A DNA stretch of 64,000 nt from Pseudomonas mandelii (GTDB lineage: Bacteria > Pseudomonadota > Gammaproteobacteria > Pseudomonadales > Pseudomonadaceae), in NCBI RefSeq assembly GCF_006438925.1, contig NZ_RCZA01000001.1, positions 62,001 to 126,000 on the forward strand, in the 5' to 3' direction. A program made the translations under genes and the position numbers. This document shows, piece by piece, positions 1-8,907 of the stretch; positions within the stretch are counted from its first letter, which is position 1, and each line of letters opens with the position of its first letter. The notes beneath the pieces were generated by a model. That model made no database searches. It was not told where the DNA came from and worked only from the letters and a program-made list of their open reading frames with translations.

Positions 1-139
1 CAATCGACAACGGCACCGACATCACGAAGCCGAAGAAAATCGAGGCACTGAGCAACCAGAGGGTCATGGCCAACCCGGTGATGTGACTGCCGTCCTGGTA
101 AAGGAAGGGTCGCCAGTATTCCTGCAGTAGTTCGATCAT
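1..139 (-). CDS. ABC amino acid transporter permease, HisM type (partial)
   Basis: Only the first 46 residues are visible; the gene continues past the left edge. The start MIELLQEYWRPFLYQDG followed by a hydrophobic helix (TLWLLSASIFFGFVMSVPL) is typical of the HisM member of the polar amino acid permease family, inner-membrane partner of a HisQ permease. Its ATG overlaps the stop of the upstream permease gene in an ATGA junction, which implies translational coupling. Family membership is clear; the exact substrate is inferred from the neighbouring binding protein. Confidence 0.8.
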   Translation of the reverse strand, partial: MIELLQEYWRPFLYQDGSHITGLAMTLWLLSASIFFGFVMSVPLSI

Positions 140-864
140 CGTACGGCCTCCCGGGTGCCTGCTGCGTAGAAGACATCCAGCCGGCGCAAGACGTAATTCG
201 AAGCGGTGGTAATCACCAGATAGATCAAGGCGGCCAGCACTAGGAAGAAGAACAACTGATAGGAGCTTTTGCCCGCATCCTGGGCCACCTTGACCAGATC
301 GGCCAGACCGATGATCGAGACCAACGCGGTGGCCTTGAGGATCACCATCCAGTTATTGCCGATGCCTGGCAGGGCGAAGCGCATCATTTGCGGGAACACC
401 ACGAAGCGAAAGCGCTGGGCGCGTGTCAGCCCGTAGGCGGTAGCCGCCTCCATCTGCCCGCGGGGTACGGCGAGGATCGCGCCGCGAAAGGTCTCGGTGA
501 AATACGCACCGTAGATGAAGCCCAGTGTAATGACCCCGGCACTGAACGGGTTGATCTCGATATAGTCCCAGCCCAGCGCTTCGGTCAGGTTGGTCAGCCA
601 GGTTTGCAGGCTGTAGAAAATCAGCAGCATCAACACCAGGTCCGGCACGCCACGGATCAGCGTGGTGTAGGCCTGCGCCGGGACGCGCAGCATAGCTGAC
701 TTGGAAAGCTTGGCACTGGCGCCGATCAGGCCGAGGACCACGCTCACCAGCAGCGACAGAAAGGATAATTTGACAGTCATCCAGGAGCCTTGCAGCAACA
801 GCGGGCCAAAGCCCTTAAGGCTGAAGCCGGAAAGCCCCAGAATCTGCAATAGGTATTCGAACAT
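136..864 (-). CDS. ABC amino acid transporter permease, HisQ type
   Basis: Inner-membrane permease of a histidine/lysine/arginine/ornithine-type ABC importer, 242 residues, the usual size for HisQ. It has several hydrophobic helices and the cytoplasmic EAA-type loop (EAATAYGLTRAQRFRFVVFP, about residues 140-160) that docks the ATPase. I chose ATG 864 (MFEYLLQILG) because AAAGGG lies about 9 nt upstream; an in-frame TTG at 882 only adds a non-conserved leader. It lies 55 nt downstream of the binding protein gene, separated by a stem-loop, and overlaps the next permease by ATGA. An operon is clear; substrate choice between lysine, arginine and histidine cannot be settled here. Confidence 0.88.
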   Translation of the reverse strand: MFEYLLQILGLSGFSLKGFGPLLLQGSWMTVKLSFLSLLVSVVLGLIGASAKLSKSAMLRVPAQAYTTLIRGVPDLVLMLLIFYSLQTWLTNLTEALGWDYIEINPFSAGVITLGFIYGAYFTETFRGAILAVPRGQMEAATAYGLTRAQRFRFVVFPQMMRFALPGIGNNWMVILKATALVSIIGLADLVKVAQDAGKSSYQLFFFLVLAALIYLVITTASNYVLRRLDVFYAAGTREAVR

Positions 865-883
865 TGAGCAGCCCTTTGGCAAT

Positions 884-912
884 CAAGAAAGCGCCCATCC
901 GGGGATGGGCGC
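884..912 (-). terminator. Stem-loop attenuator between binding protein and permease genes
   Basis: On the minus strand GCGCCCATCC and GGATGGGCGC form a 10-bp stem with a tiny loop, followed by TTTCTTG. It sits between the binding protein stop (920) and the permease start (864). In ABC operons such stem-loops commonly stabilise or partly terminate the message so that more binding protein than permease is made. The U-tract is imperfect, so partial termination is more likely than full. Confidence 0.55.
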
Positions 913-919
913 AGGGTCG

Positions 920-1702
920 TTACTTGCCGCTGTAAAGGTTCAGGTCAGCGAAATGCTTCTGCTGGACGGCGGCATAGGTGCCATTGTCGTGCAGAGCCTT
1001 GATACCTTTGTCCAGAAGGGCCTTGAGTTCAGTGTTGCCCTTGGTGATGCCCACCGCCGTTTTCGATGGAAGCAGCTCGCTCTTGACCGGCTTGCTGACT
1101 TCAAAGTTGGCACCTTGTGGCGACTTCAGGAAGCCCAGTTCGGCTTGCAGCATGTCCTGGATCGAAGCATCGAGGCGACCGGAGATCAGGTCCGCGTAAA
1201 CCTGGTCCTGATTGGCGTAGGCCTGTGTCTCTACTCCGGCCTTGTCCAGCACGGCCTTGGCGTAGGCTTCCTGGATGGTGCCTTGCTCGTAGCCGACTTT
1301 CTTGCCCTTTAGCGTGGCCGGATCGGCGTCGATGGCGGCGCCTTTTTTGAATACCAGCCCGGTTGGGCCAGAGAACAACTCGCTGGAGAAGTCGATGACT
1401 TTTTCGCGGGCTGGTGTGGCGGTCATGGAAGAGATCACGCCGTCGAACTTGTTGGCCTTGAGGCCGGGAATCATGCCGTCGAAATCGCTTTCGACCCACT
1501 TGCACTTGACCTTCAGCTCAGCGCAAATCGCGTTACCCAGGTCGATATCGAAGCCCACCAGGCTGCCATCGGCCGCTTTGGACTCGAACGGCGCGTAGGA
1601 CGGATCGACGCCGAAGCGCAACTCCTTGTATTCCTTGGCCAGCGCGGAGCCGGCAGCCATGCAGAGAGCCAATGCGGAAAGGGTCAGAAATGTTTTTTTC
1701 AT
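920..1702 (-). CDS. Periplasmic basic amino acid-binding protein (ArgT/HisJ family)
   Basis: Solute-binding protein of a polar amino acid ABC importer, 260 residues. The start MKKTFLTLSALALCMAAGSA is a signal peptide cleaved near ALA-KE, so the mature protein is periplasmic. Family signatures are visible: RFGVDPSYAPFESK, GFDIDLGNAIC, DFDGMIPGLKANKFD and the late NGTYAAVQQKHF. I chose the ATG at 1702 because it begins the signal peptide; upstream in-frame codons give non-conserved sequence. It is first in the operon with the two permease genes. Its closeness to the lysine genes davB/davA suggests, but does not prove, lysine or another basic amino acid as ligand. Confidence 0.88.
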   Translation of the reverse strand: MKKTFLTLSALALCMAAGSALAKEYKELRFGVDPSYAPFESKAADGSLVGFDIDLGNAICAELKVKCKWVESDFDGMIPGLKANKFDGVISSMTATPAREKVIDFSSELFSGPTGLVFKKGAAIDADPATLKGKKVGYEQGTIQEAYAKAVLDKAGVETQAYANQDQVYADLISGRLDASIQDMLQAELGFLKSPQGANFEVSKPVKSELLPSKTAVGITKGNTELKALLDKGIKALHDNGTYAAVQQKHFADLNLYSGK

Positions 1703-2143
1703 TGTTTTTATTCCTAAAGACCAACATGAGCGCTTGTGACACATGAGTACTGTTATGGAGCTCGTATGTCACTTTGGAAGAAGTAACACCCAACAGCTCG
1801 CGCTCCTGGTGAACAAGGAGGCAGAGCTCACGGGGAGAGGAGTCTAGAAGCAAGCGAGTGCGACGATAAGACGCAAAGTGCATTTATTTGACGAATTATT
1901 GGTCATTATGACGAACAATAGTGACTGTATGATGCGTTTACGCTAATTCGTTAGTCATGAAGCGCTGCTGCAACCGGAACAAATCGCACTGATTGCGAAC
2001 CACCTCCATCACATCCACCCAGTGCTGTTAATGGCGGCAATCTTTGGCGTGCGTGCGGATCGCTGAAGTCGCGCGTACACCACTGATTTGGGCCACGGTG
2101 ACGCGGCCAGGGTCCCTGATGCTGGGGGCGCTGCTGATCGCCC
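1703..2143. other. Intergenic region with a possible frameshifted gene relic
   Basis: About 440 bases between the binding protein gene and the orphan peptidase gene. The part next to 1703 should hold the transporter promoter; 1885-1915 carries the repeated words TGACGAA and GGTCAT, which could be operator half-sites. On the plus strand 1959-2064 reads as an open stretch containing EQIALIANHLHHIHP and LLMAAIFGVRADR before a stop, and the next frame continues with IWATVTRPGSLMLGALLIAL up to about 2158. Together they look like a small two-helix membrane protein broken by a frameshift. I do not recognise a family, so this is only a possible relic. Confidence 0.25.
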
Positions 2144-2797
2144 TCAACTTGCAGAAGCAACAGTTAACGCCGGAATGGCCTGCACGGCCCGCAGGCGTTC
2201 AAGCATTTCACCCGTCAACACGACCTCATACGTATCCGCCGCCCTACCCCACTGCTCCACGATGACCATGCCGTCGACCAGCGCCCCCGCTAATTCGGAA
2301 ATCGTATCGGCCAATTCCTCTACGATTTTTTGAGTCCGCCCCCACACACGATCAGTTATCACTTTAAGCTCAGCCGTTATGCCGTCCGACGACGCGGGAT
2401 CCGTATCGGGGTAGGCGATGTTGCGTAGCAAGTGCCGTAACTCCCTTATTTTTGCGTAATCCTGTTCCGCCCCCAGCGCTCCTTTCAGGATGGCTGCCGC
2501 TTTCGACTTATCGACGGTTTTTTTGGGCGATTGTTTTGAAGCCAATGTCTGCCCCATAGCGCCAGCCAAGAGCACCACCATCCGGGCTTCCAAATACGCC
2601 TTCATCGCGTCCATCGAAGAAATGGACCGCGCCAAGGTGATGGAAGCTCCCCCTTGATGCCTCAAGTCCATGGTCACTGTCAGACTCACGCCGCCTGTTG
2701 CAAAACCCAAGGCGCGGGCCACGACGTAGTGCCCCATTTCGTGATGTGCAATCTGCAATGCATGGTCCCGCATTGCGGGAGGCATCTTGTTTGTCAT
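2144..2797 (-). CDS. Putative orphan HEXXH metallopeptidase, M41-like
   Basis: About 217 residues. Near the N-terminus it has AHHEMGHYVVARALGF, whose HEMGH matches the zinc-binding HEXXH motif and whose surroundings resemble the start of the FtsH-type M41 peptidase domain. The middle has LEARMVVLLAGAMGQTLA, a helix seen in M41 proteins, and the C-terminal half is helical and acidic. There is no AAA ATPase domain, membrane segment or signal peptide, so it would be a free-standing domain. ATG 2797 is chosen because GAGG lies 8 nt upstream; ATG 2803 would put GAGG only 2 nt away. It stands alone between the transporter and the Lrp gene and looks like accessory DNA. Function unknown. Confidence 0.6.
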   Translation of the reverse strand: MTNKMPPAMRDHALQIAHHEMGHYVVARALGFATGGVSLTVTMDLRHQGGASITLARSISSMDAMKAYLEARMVVLLAGAMGQTLASKQSPKKTVDKSKAAAILKGALGAEQDYAKIRELRHLLRNIAYPDTDPASSDGITAELKVITDRVWGRTQKIVEELADTISELAGALVDGMVIVEQWGRAADTYEVVLTGEMLERLRAVQAIPALTVASAS

Positions 2798-3002
2798 TTC
2801 CATTGCCTCGCATCCCTCGATTTCGCATTCGATTACGACTGACTGTCGGTGTCCATTCTGTCGATCAAGCCTTGCTCAAGCCAAAGAAGAACCCGATATG
2901 TAGAAAACGCTATGAACGGTACCGAGACTAGATCAACCATCCGCGATGCGAGATGTGCCTGTAACATGCCAACCCATTGATCTATACCGCTGGAGACGAC
3001 CT

Positions 3003-3464
3003 TTGCCTGACACTCGCTCACCCGTTCTTGACGAAATCGACCGCCAATTGATTGCAGCCCTGCAGATCAATGCCCGCGAGAGCGTAGCCATGCTCGCACG
3101 CCAACTGGGCATCGCTCGCACCACCGTCACTTCGCGATTGGCTCGACTGGAAAAGGCCAAAGTGATCACCGGTTACGGCGTGCGTTTGGGTCAACGTGTC
3201 GTTGATGGTGGCTTGCAGGCGTACGTCGGGATCACGGTGCAACCGCGCTCGGGCAAGGAAGTATTGCGACGTCTCAGCGCGATGGCTCAGGTGCAGCAGT
3301 TGTGTGCGGTCAGTGGCGAATTTGATTACGTGGCCTGGTTGCGCACCGACTCACCTGAGCAGCTGGATCAGTTGCTCGATCAAATTGGCAGCGTGGATGG
3401 GGTGGAGAAGACGACTACATCGATCATCTTGAGTAGCAAGATTGATCGGGGGCAGCCGGTTTGA
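3003..3464 (+). CDS. Lrp/AsnC family transcriptional regulator
   Basis: Leucine-responsive-type regulator of 153 residues. The N-terminus LDEIDRQLIAALQINARESV and the following helices (LARQLGIARTTVTSRLARLE) are the AsnC helix-turn-helix; the second half (AYVGITVQPRSGKEVLRRL, AVSGEFDYVAWLRTDS) is the ligand-binding RAM domain. I chose TTG 3003 because GGAGA lies about 9 nt upstream and it gives the family's normal length; an in-frame ATG at 2946 adds 19 non-conserved residues and lacks a ribosome site. It is upstream of davB on the same strand, and Lrp-type proteins often sense the amino acid whose catabolism they control. Regulation of davBA by lysine is therefore likely, but inferred. Confidence 0.85.
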   Translation: MPDTRSPVLDEIDRQLIAALQINARESVAMLARQLGIARTTVTSRLARLEKAKVITGYGVRLGQRVVDGGLQAYVGITVQPRSGKEVLRRLSAMAQVQQLCAVSGEFDYVAWLRTDSPEQLDQLLDQIGSVDGVEKTTTSIILSSKIDRGQPV

Positions 3465-3500
3465 GTGTTTGCCGATAGTTCTTTGGTGTCTGGGAGGGCC

Positions 3501-3528
3501 TCATCGCGAGCAAGCTCGGCTCCCACAT
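3501..3528. repeat. Single REP element
   Basis: One copy of the Pseudomonas REP palindrome (TCGCGAGCAAGCTCGGCTCC) between the Lrp gene and davB. It has no inverted partner nearby, unlike the paired copies elsewhere in the window. Confidence 0.7.
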
Positions 3529-3685
3529 TGACGGTGTGTAGCAATCTATCGTCATTCTGATCAAACAATTAGCAAAACGACGACACATTGCGTCTTATTA
3601 ACGTGTTCTACGCTCACTAGAATGGCTGCCATCTTTTCCTATACTCAGACGCGCACTCCGCGTCCGGTCGCCAGCAAGGTCAGCC

Positions 3686-5368
3686 ATGAACAAGAACAAT
3701 CGCCATCCTGCAGACGGTAAAAAACCAGTCACCATTTTCGGTCCGGACTTTCCCTTCGCCTTCGACGACTGGATCGAGCACCCGGCCGGCCTGGGCAGCA
3801 TTCCTGCGCACAACCAAGGCGCTGAGGTTGCGATCGTCGGTGCCGGCATCGCAGGCCTGGTGGCTGCGTATGAATTGATGAAACTGGGCCTAAAACCCGT
3901 CGTCTACGAAGCCTCGAAAATGGGCGGTCGTCTGCGCTCGCAGGCGTTCAATGGCGCCGAAGGCATCATCGCCGAGCTCGGCGGCATGCGTTTCCCGGTG
4001 TCGTCCACCGCGTTTTATCACTACGTCGACAAGCTCGGCCTTGAAACCAAACCTTTCCCGAACCCGCTGACACCTGCCTCGGGCAGCACGGTGATCGACC
4101 TCGAAGGTCAGACCCATTACGCACAGAAGCTGGCGGATCTTCCTGCGCTGTTCCAGGAAGTCGCCGACGCCTGGGCCGACGCGCTGGAAGCCGGTTCGCA
4201 GTTCTCTGACATCCAGCAAGCGATCCGCGACCGTGATGTGCCGCGCCTCAAAGAGCTTTGGAACACCCTCGTTCCGCTGTGGGACGACCGCACCTTCTAC
4301 GACTTCGTTGCCACTTCCAAAGCCTTCGCCAAGCTCTCGTTCCATCACCGCGAAGTGTTTGGTCAGGTCGGTTTCGGTACCGGCGGCTGGGACTCGGACT
4401 TCCCGAATTCGATGTTGGAAATCTTCCGCGTGGTCATGACCAACTGCGACGATCACCAGCACTTGGTGGTCGGCGGCGTTGAACAAGTGCCGCTGGGCAT
4501 TTGGCGTCATGTGCCGGAGCGCTGCGTGCACTGGCCCGAGGGCACCAGCCTCAGTTCGTTGCACAGGGGCGCTCCACGCTCCGGCGTGAAGAAAATCGCC
4601 CACGCAGCAAACGGCCGTTTTACGGTCACCGACAACTACGGCGACACCCGCGAATACGCCGCTGTTCTGACCACGTGCCAGAGCTGGCTGCTGACCACCC
4701 AGATCGAATGCGACGAAACCCTGTTCTCGCAAAAGATGTGGATGGCCCTCGACCGCACCCGCTACATGCAATCGTCGAAAACCTTCGTGATGGTCGACCG
4801 ACCATTCTGGAAGGACAAGGATCCAGAAACCGGCCGCGATCTGATGAGCATGACCCTCACCGATCGCCTGACTCGCGGCACCTACCTGTTCGACAACGGC
4901 GACGACAAGCCGGGCGTGATTTGCCTGTCGTACTCGTGGATGAGCGACGCGCTGAAAATGCTCCCGCACCCAGTGGAAAAGCGCGTGAAGCTGGCGCTGG
5001 ATGCATTGAAGAAGATCTACCCGAAAGTCGACATCGCTGCGCGGATCATCGGCGATCCGATCACCGTGTCCTGGGAAGCCGACCCGCATTTCCTCGGGGC
5101 TTTCAAAGGCGCCCTGCCCGGCCACTATCGCTACAACCAGCGTATGTACGCGCACTTCATGCAGGCTGACATGCCGGCCGAGCAGCGCGGGATTTTCATC
5201 GCTGGTGACGATGTTTCATGGACGCCTGCCTGGGTCGAAGGCGCGGTGCAGACCTCGCTCAATGCGGTGTGGGGCATCATGAAACACTTCGGCGGTGAAA
5301 CTCACGCCGAGAACCCGGGTCCAGGAGATGTGTTCAACGAGATCGGTCCGATCGCCCTGCCCGAGTAA
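3686..5368 (+). CDS. davB: L-lysine 2-monooxygenase
   Basis: Flavin enzyme that oxidatively decarboxylates L-lysine to 5-aminovaleramide, first step of the 5-aminovalerate route. At 560 residues it has the full family length. The FAD-binding fold starts with EVAIVGAGIAGLVAAYEL (GAGIAG at residues 52-57), followed by VYEASKMGGRLRS and ELGGMRFPVS, and ends with the amine-oxidase signature FIAGDDVSWTPAWVEGAV. The N-terminus MNKNNRHPADGKKP is what I recall for Pseudomonas DavB. It is 12 nt upstream of davA, which encodes the next enzyme, and downstream of an Lrp-type regulator. Related tryptophan 2-monooxygenases share this fold, but the davA linkage supports lysine. Confidence 0.93.
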   Translation: MNKNNRHPADGKKPVTIFGPDFPFAFDDWIEHPAGLGSIPAHNQGAEVAIVGAGIAGLVAAYELMKLGLKPVVYEASKMGGRLRSQAFNGAEGIIAELGGMRFPVSSTAFYHYVDKLGLETKPFPNPLTPASGSTVIDLEGQTHYAQKLADLPALFQEVADAWADALEAGSQFSDIQQAIRDRDVPRLKELWNTLVPLWDDRTFYDFVATSKAFAKLSFHHREVFGQVGFGTGGWDSDFPNSMLEIFRVVMTNCDDHQHLVVGGVEQVPLGIWRHVPERCVHWPEGTSLSSLHRGAPRSGVKKIAHAANGRFTVTDNYGDTREYAAVLTTCQSWLLTTQIECDETLFSQKMWMALDRTRYMQSSKTFVMVDRPFWKDKDPETGRDLMSMTLTDRLTRGTYLFDNGDDKPGVICLSYSWMSDALKMLPHPVEKRVKLALDALKKIYPKVDIAARIIGDPITVSWEADPHFLGAFKGALPGHYRYNQRMYAHFMQADMPAEQRGIFIAGDDVSWTPAWVEGAVQTSLNAVWGIMKHFGGETHAENPGPGDVFNEIGPIALPE

Positions 5369-5380
5369 GAGGAATCCGAA

Positions 5381-6175
5381 ATGCGCGTAGCCCTTTACCA
5401 ATGTCCACCGCTGCCCCTGGATGTCGCGGGTAATCTGCAACGTCTGCATCAATTGGCGCTGGAGGCCAAGGGCGCGGATTTGCTGGTGCTGCCGGAGATG
5501 TTTTTGACCGGTTACAACATCGGCATCGATGCCGTCAGCGTGCTGGCGGAAGTGCACAACGGTGAATCGGCGCAGCAAATCGCGCGCATCGCCAAGACGG
5601 CCGGGATCGCCATTTTGTATGGCTATCCCGAGCGCACCGAGGACGGGCAGATTTACAACGCCGTGCAGTTGATTGACGCCAATGGCGAGCGGTTGTGCAA
5701 CTACCGCAAGACTCACCTGTTCGGCGACCTCGATCACTCGATGTTCAGCGCCGGGCCGGATGAGTTTCCGCTGGTTGAACTCAATGGCTGGAAGCTCGGC
5801 TTCCTGATCTGCTACGACCTGGAATTTCCGGAAAACGCCCGACGCCTGGCCCTGGCCGGCGCCGAGCTGATTCTGGTGCCCACGGCGAACATGATTCCCT
5901 ACGACTTCATCGCCGACGTCACCGTCCGCGCCCGGGCCTTCGAAAACCAGTGCTATGTGGCTTACGCCAACTATTGCGGTAACGAAGGCGAGATCCAGTA
6001 TTGCGGCCAGAGCAGCATTGCCGCGCCGGATGGCAGCCGCATCGCCCAGGCCGGCCTCGATGAAGCACTGATTGTCGGCGAGCTGGATCGTCAGTTGATG
6101 GTCGAATCCCGCGCCGCCAATCGCTACTTCCTCGATCGCCGCCCCGAGCTTTACAGCGAGCTTAACAAGCGCTGA
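5381..6175 (+). CDS. davA: 5-aminovaleramide amidohydrolase (nitrilase family)
   Basis: Hydrolyses 5-aminovaleramide to 5-aminovalerate and ammonia, after DavB. The 264-residue protein is a single carbon-nitrogen hydrolase domain with a visible catalytic triad: E39 in LLVLPEMFLTGYN, K110 in NYRKTHLFG and C144 in FLICYDLEFPENARR. It is cytoplasmic, without signal peptide. It starts 12 nt after the davB stop with an AGGA-type ribosome site, so the two are co-transcribed. The later steps (davT, davD) are not in this window. Confidence 0.92.
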   Translation: MRVALYQCPPLPLDVAGNLQRLHQLALEAKGADLLVLPEMFLTGYNIGIDAVSVLAEVHNGESAQQIARIAKTAGIAILYGYPERTEDGQIYNAVQLIDANGERLCNYRKTHLFGDLDHSMFSAGPDEFPLVELNGWKLGFLICYDLEFPENARRLALAGAELILVPTANMIPYDFIADVTVRARAFENQCYVAYANYCGNEGEIQYCGQSSIAAPDGSRIAQAGLDEALIVGELDRQLMVESRAANRYFLDRRPELYSELNKR

Positions 6176-6223
6176 TCAACCGTTATCCGCTAGCATTGGC
6201 ACTTCTCTGCTCTGGAAGTGCTC

Positions 6224-8656
6224 ATGCCTGCGCTGAATCACCCCCACCTTCACACTGAAACCCTGGCCAACGGTCTGCGGGTGACGTTGCGCCATGTGCG
6301 CGATTTGAAGCGCAGTGCTGCGGCGTTGCGGGTCGCTGCCGGCAGCCATGACGTGTCGCTGGCCTGGCCCGGGCTGGCGCATTTTCTCGAACACCTGCTG
6401 TTTCTCGGTACAGAGCGCTTTCCCGCAAGCCAAGGCCTGATGGCCTACGTCCAGGGTCATGGCGGTCAGGTGAATGCGCGGACCAGCGAACGCACCACCG
6501 ACTACTTTTTCGAATTACCGCCGCAGTCGTTTGCCGGGGGACTGGAGCGCCTGTCGGACATGCTCGCTCATCCGCGTATGAATCCAGACGATCAGCGGCG
6601 GGAACGGGAAGTGCTGCACGCAGAATTTGTCGCCTGGTCGCGGGATACGGCCGCTCAACAGCAATTTGCGCTGTTCGACGGCCTTTCAGCGGCGCATCCA
6701 CTACGGGCGTTTCATGCCGGCAACCGCTACAGCCTGCCGGTGCCGCATCCTGAATTTCAGCAAGCCTTGCAGGATTTTTATCAGCGGTTTTATCAGACCG
6801 GGCAGATGACCTTGAGCCTGACGGGGCCGCAAAGTCTCGATGAGTTGAGGGCGATGGCTCAGCGCTTTAGCGCTGCGATTCCCGTAGGGGAAAAGGTCCC
6901 GCAACAGGCGCCTACATCACTGATGGATTCTTCGGACAAAAGTTATCAACAGGCTGGAGCGCGTCGACTGGATCTGTTGTTTGCCGTCGACGCATTGCCC
7001 GATTCATCGCCCGAGGCGCTGGCGTTCCTGTGTCATTGGCTGAACGCCGCGAAACCCGGAGGTCTACTGGCGCAATTGCGCGAGCACGGACTGGCTGACA
7101 GCCTGAAAGCTGCGCCACTGTATCAATTCGCCGGCCAGGCTTTGTTGCACATCGAGTTCACGTTGCCCGCCAAGGCGACGCCCGCCGGGATCCGCGAGCG
7201 GCTACTGGATTGGCTTGGATTCTTTGCCTCACAGCAACCCTGGACCGGGTTGCGCGACGAATACGCCGCCCTGCTGCAACGCCAACAGCAAGTCAGCGGA
7301 GCCCTGCAACTGGCCCGACTGGACAGCGCACAGCGTGAAACCGGGTTATCCGAATCGGGCATTGCTGCCCTCAAGGACGTCCTGAAACAAATCGGCGCTG
7401 TGGATAACTTCACCGGCCAATGGCAACTACCAACACCTAATCCGTTTCTGCGCGCAGAGGCTCCGGCCCCAAGTGCCGGACTGATCCGCGGCCAGACCAG
7501 CAAACACCGAGGCCTGCGGACCTTTGCCCAGGATCGCTCACGCGGTCGTCGTGAACGTTCGCCCATGCAGTTCAGTCAGGCATTGCCGGATAGCAGTACC
7601 GAAGGTGCCGTTTACCTGCGCTGGCGTCTGGACTCGGCACCTCGCAGCAACGTTCAGACGAGCCTGGAAAACCGCCTTCAGCCGTTGCGTGAAGACGCTC
7701 GTCAGGCAGGTGTCGATTTTTCCTTCAGCGCATCGCGCAATGAATGGCTGCTGAAAGTGACCGGGCTACAGGAGCCGATGCCGACCGTCCTCGAACATGC
7801 GCTGAAAGAACTGACAACACCTGATGCGGGCTTCTCGCAAGAAGAACCGCCGAGCGTTGCGTTGATGCCGATTCGACAGTTGCTTAAAGCGCTGCCTGAT
7901 CACTGCCTTGAGCGCACCGCTGACTCGGACGATTTGATGCAGCTTTGGTTGGGCGCACGCTGGGATGGTCTGGCGACCGGGCTGTCCGCCCAGACACAAG
8001 CGGCGATGGGCCTTGCCTTGAGTCGTGTGCCCGGCACTGCGGACAATCAACTGACGCCGCCCTCCCCGATAAACGCGCAGCATCTGTGGAGCGCGGTCGA
8101 TACCGGGTCCAGCGAACACGCGCTGCTGCTCTTCTGTCCGACCGCAACTGCAAACATCGCTGACGAAGCCGCCTGGCGCTTGCTGGCTCACGTCTGCCAG
8201 ACGCCGTTTTACCAACGCCTGCGGGTAGAACTGCAGCTCGGTTATGCGGTGTTCAGCGCCCTGCGGCAGATCCATGGGCAGACCGGGCTGCTGTTCGGCG
8301 TGCAATCGCCCAGCGTCGCCCCTCTGGATCTGCTGGAACACATCGAACACTTCCTGAACGGATTGGCCGGGATGATCGACGCCATCAATGACCAGTCCTT
8401 CATTGACCAACGCCAGGCCCTGGCCGATCAATTCAATAGCGCGGCGCTACCCAATGCGCAGGCCGCCGAACTGCTCTGGCAGGGCAAACTGGCCGGCCGC
8501 TCGTCGGAATATCTGACTCAACTGCCTCAGGCAATTCTGAAGATCGACCGCGAAACGTTACTGGCCGCGGCACAACGACTGAGTCAGGCCGAAGGCGGTT
8601 GGCGCTGCCTGGCCAGCGGTCTGTGCCCGGGCTCGCCTTGGCAAGCGGCAAAATGA
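6224..8656 (+). CDS. pqqF: PQQ biosynthesis M16 family peptidase PqqF
   Basis: Zinc endopeptidase of the insulinase/pitrilysin (M16) family, thought to trim the PqqA peptide after crosslinking. The 810-residue protein carries the inverted zinc motif HFLEH (H53, E56, H57) with the third ligand candidate E134 in EREVLHAEF, at the usual spacing. The C-terminal half is the degenerate M16 repeat (FYQRLRVELQLGYAVFSALR). I chose ATG 6224 because GGAAG ends 6 nt upstream; a GTG at 6218 is too close. It is 48 nt after davA and 155 nt before pqqA, the usual pqqF-pqqA order of fluorescent Pseudomonas. Confidence 0.93.
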   Translation: MPALNHPHLHTETLANGLRVTLRHVRDLKRSAAALRVAAGSHDVSLAWPGLAHFLEHLLFLGTERFPASQGLMAYVQGHGGQVNARTSERTTDYFFELPPQSFAGGLERLSDMLAHPRMNPDDQRREREVLHAEFVAWSRDTAAQQQFALFDGLSAAHPLRAFHAGNRYSLPVPHPEFQQALQDFYQRFYQTGQMTLSLTGPQSLDELRAMAQRFSAAIPVGEKVPQQAPTSLMDSSDKSYQQAGARRLDLLFAVDALPDSSPEALAFLCHWLNAAKPGGLLAQLREHGLADSLKAAPLYQFAGQALLHIEFTLPAKATPAGIRERLLDWLGFFASQQPWTGLRDEYAALLQRQQQVSGALQLARLDSAQRETGLSESGIAALKDVLKQIGAVDNFTGQWQLPTPNPFLRAEAPAPSAGLIRGQTSKHRGLRTFAQDRSRGRRERSPMQFSQALPDSSTEGAVYLRWRLDSAPRSNVQTSLENRLQPLREDARQAGVDFSFSASRNEWLLKVTGLQEPMPTVLEHALKELTTPDAGFSQEEPPSVALMPIRQLLKALPDHCLERTADSDDLMQLWLGARWDGLATGLSAQTQAAMGLALSRVPGTADNQLTPPSPINAQHLWSAVDTGSSEHALLLFCPTATANIADEAAWRLLAHVCQTPFYQRLRVELQLGYAVFSALRQIHGQTGLLFGVQSPSVAPLDLLEHIEHFLNGLAGMIDAINDQSFIDQRQALADQFNSAALPNAQAAELLWQGKLAGRSSEYLTQLPQAILKIDRETLLAAAQRLSQAEGGWRCLASGLCPGSPWQAAK

Positions 8657-8811
8657 TCATTACCGGTGCTGCAATTAGCTTTCTCAAAGATTCCCGGCCA
8701 ATCGCCCTGTAATTTTGAGTAACATAGCCACCTAACTATCTGAACATCTCCGGCTGGAGGTGGACTATATGTATAGGTCTCAACTGTCCCATCACCTGAA
8801 GGAGCGCTTTT

Positions 8812-8886
8812 ATGTCCTGGTCCAAACCTGCTTACACCGACCTGCGTATCGGCTTTGAAGTCACCATGTACTTCGCAAGCCGCTAA
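8812..8886 (+). CDS. pqqA: PQQ precursor peptide PqqA
   Basis: A 24-residue ribosomally made peptide that is the backbone of pyrroloquinoline quinone. It ends ...[13 protein letters not shown], with the conserved glutamate (E16) and tyrosine (Y20) that PqqE joins by a carbon-carbon bond. The ATG is preceded by AAGGAG at 8799-8804. A terminator-like hairpin follows 21 nt after the stop, so pqqA can be made in excess of the enzymes. It is too short for standard gene callers and easily missed. Confidence 0.96.
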   Translation: MSWSKPAYTDLRIGFEVTMYFASR

Positions 8887-8907
8887 TCTTTTTGTAGCGC
8901 AGTGCAA

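Noticed and set aside
6193..6208. Sigma-54-like TTGGCACTTCTCTGCT before pqqF
   Set aside because: Spacing between GG and GC is one base too short and it lies almost on the start codon.
6197..6223. GTG 6218 as pqqF start
   Set aside because: GGAAG would overlap it; ATG 6224 has proper spacing.
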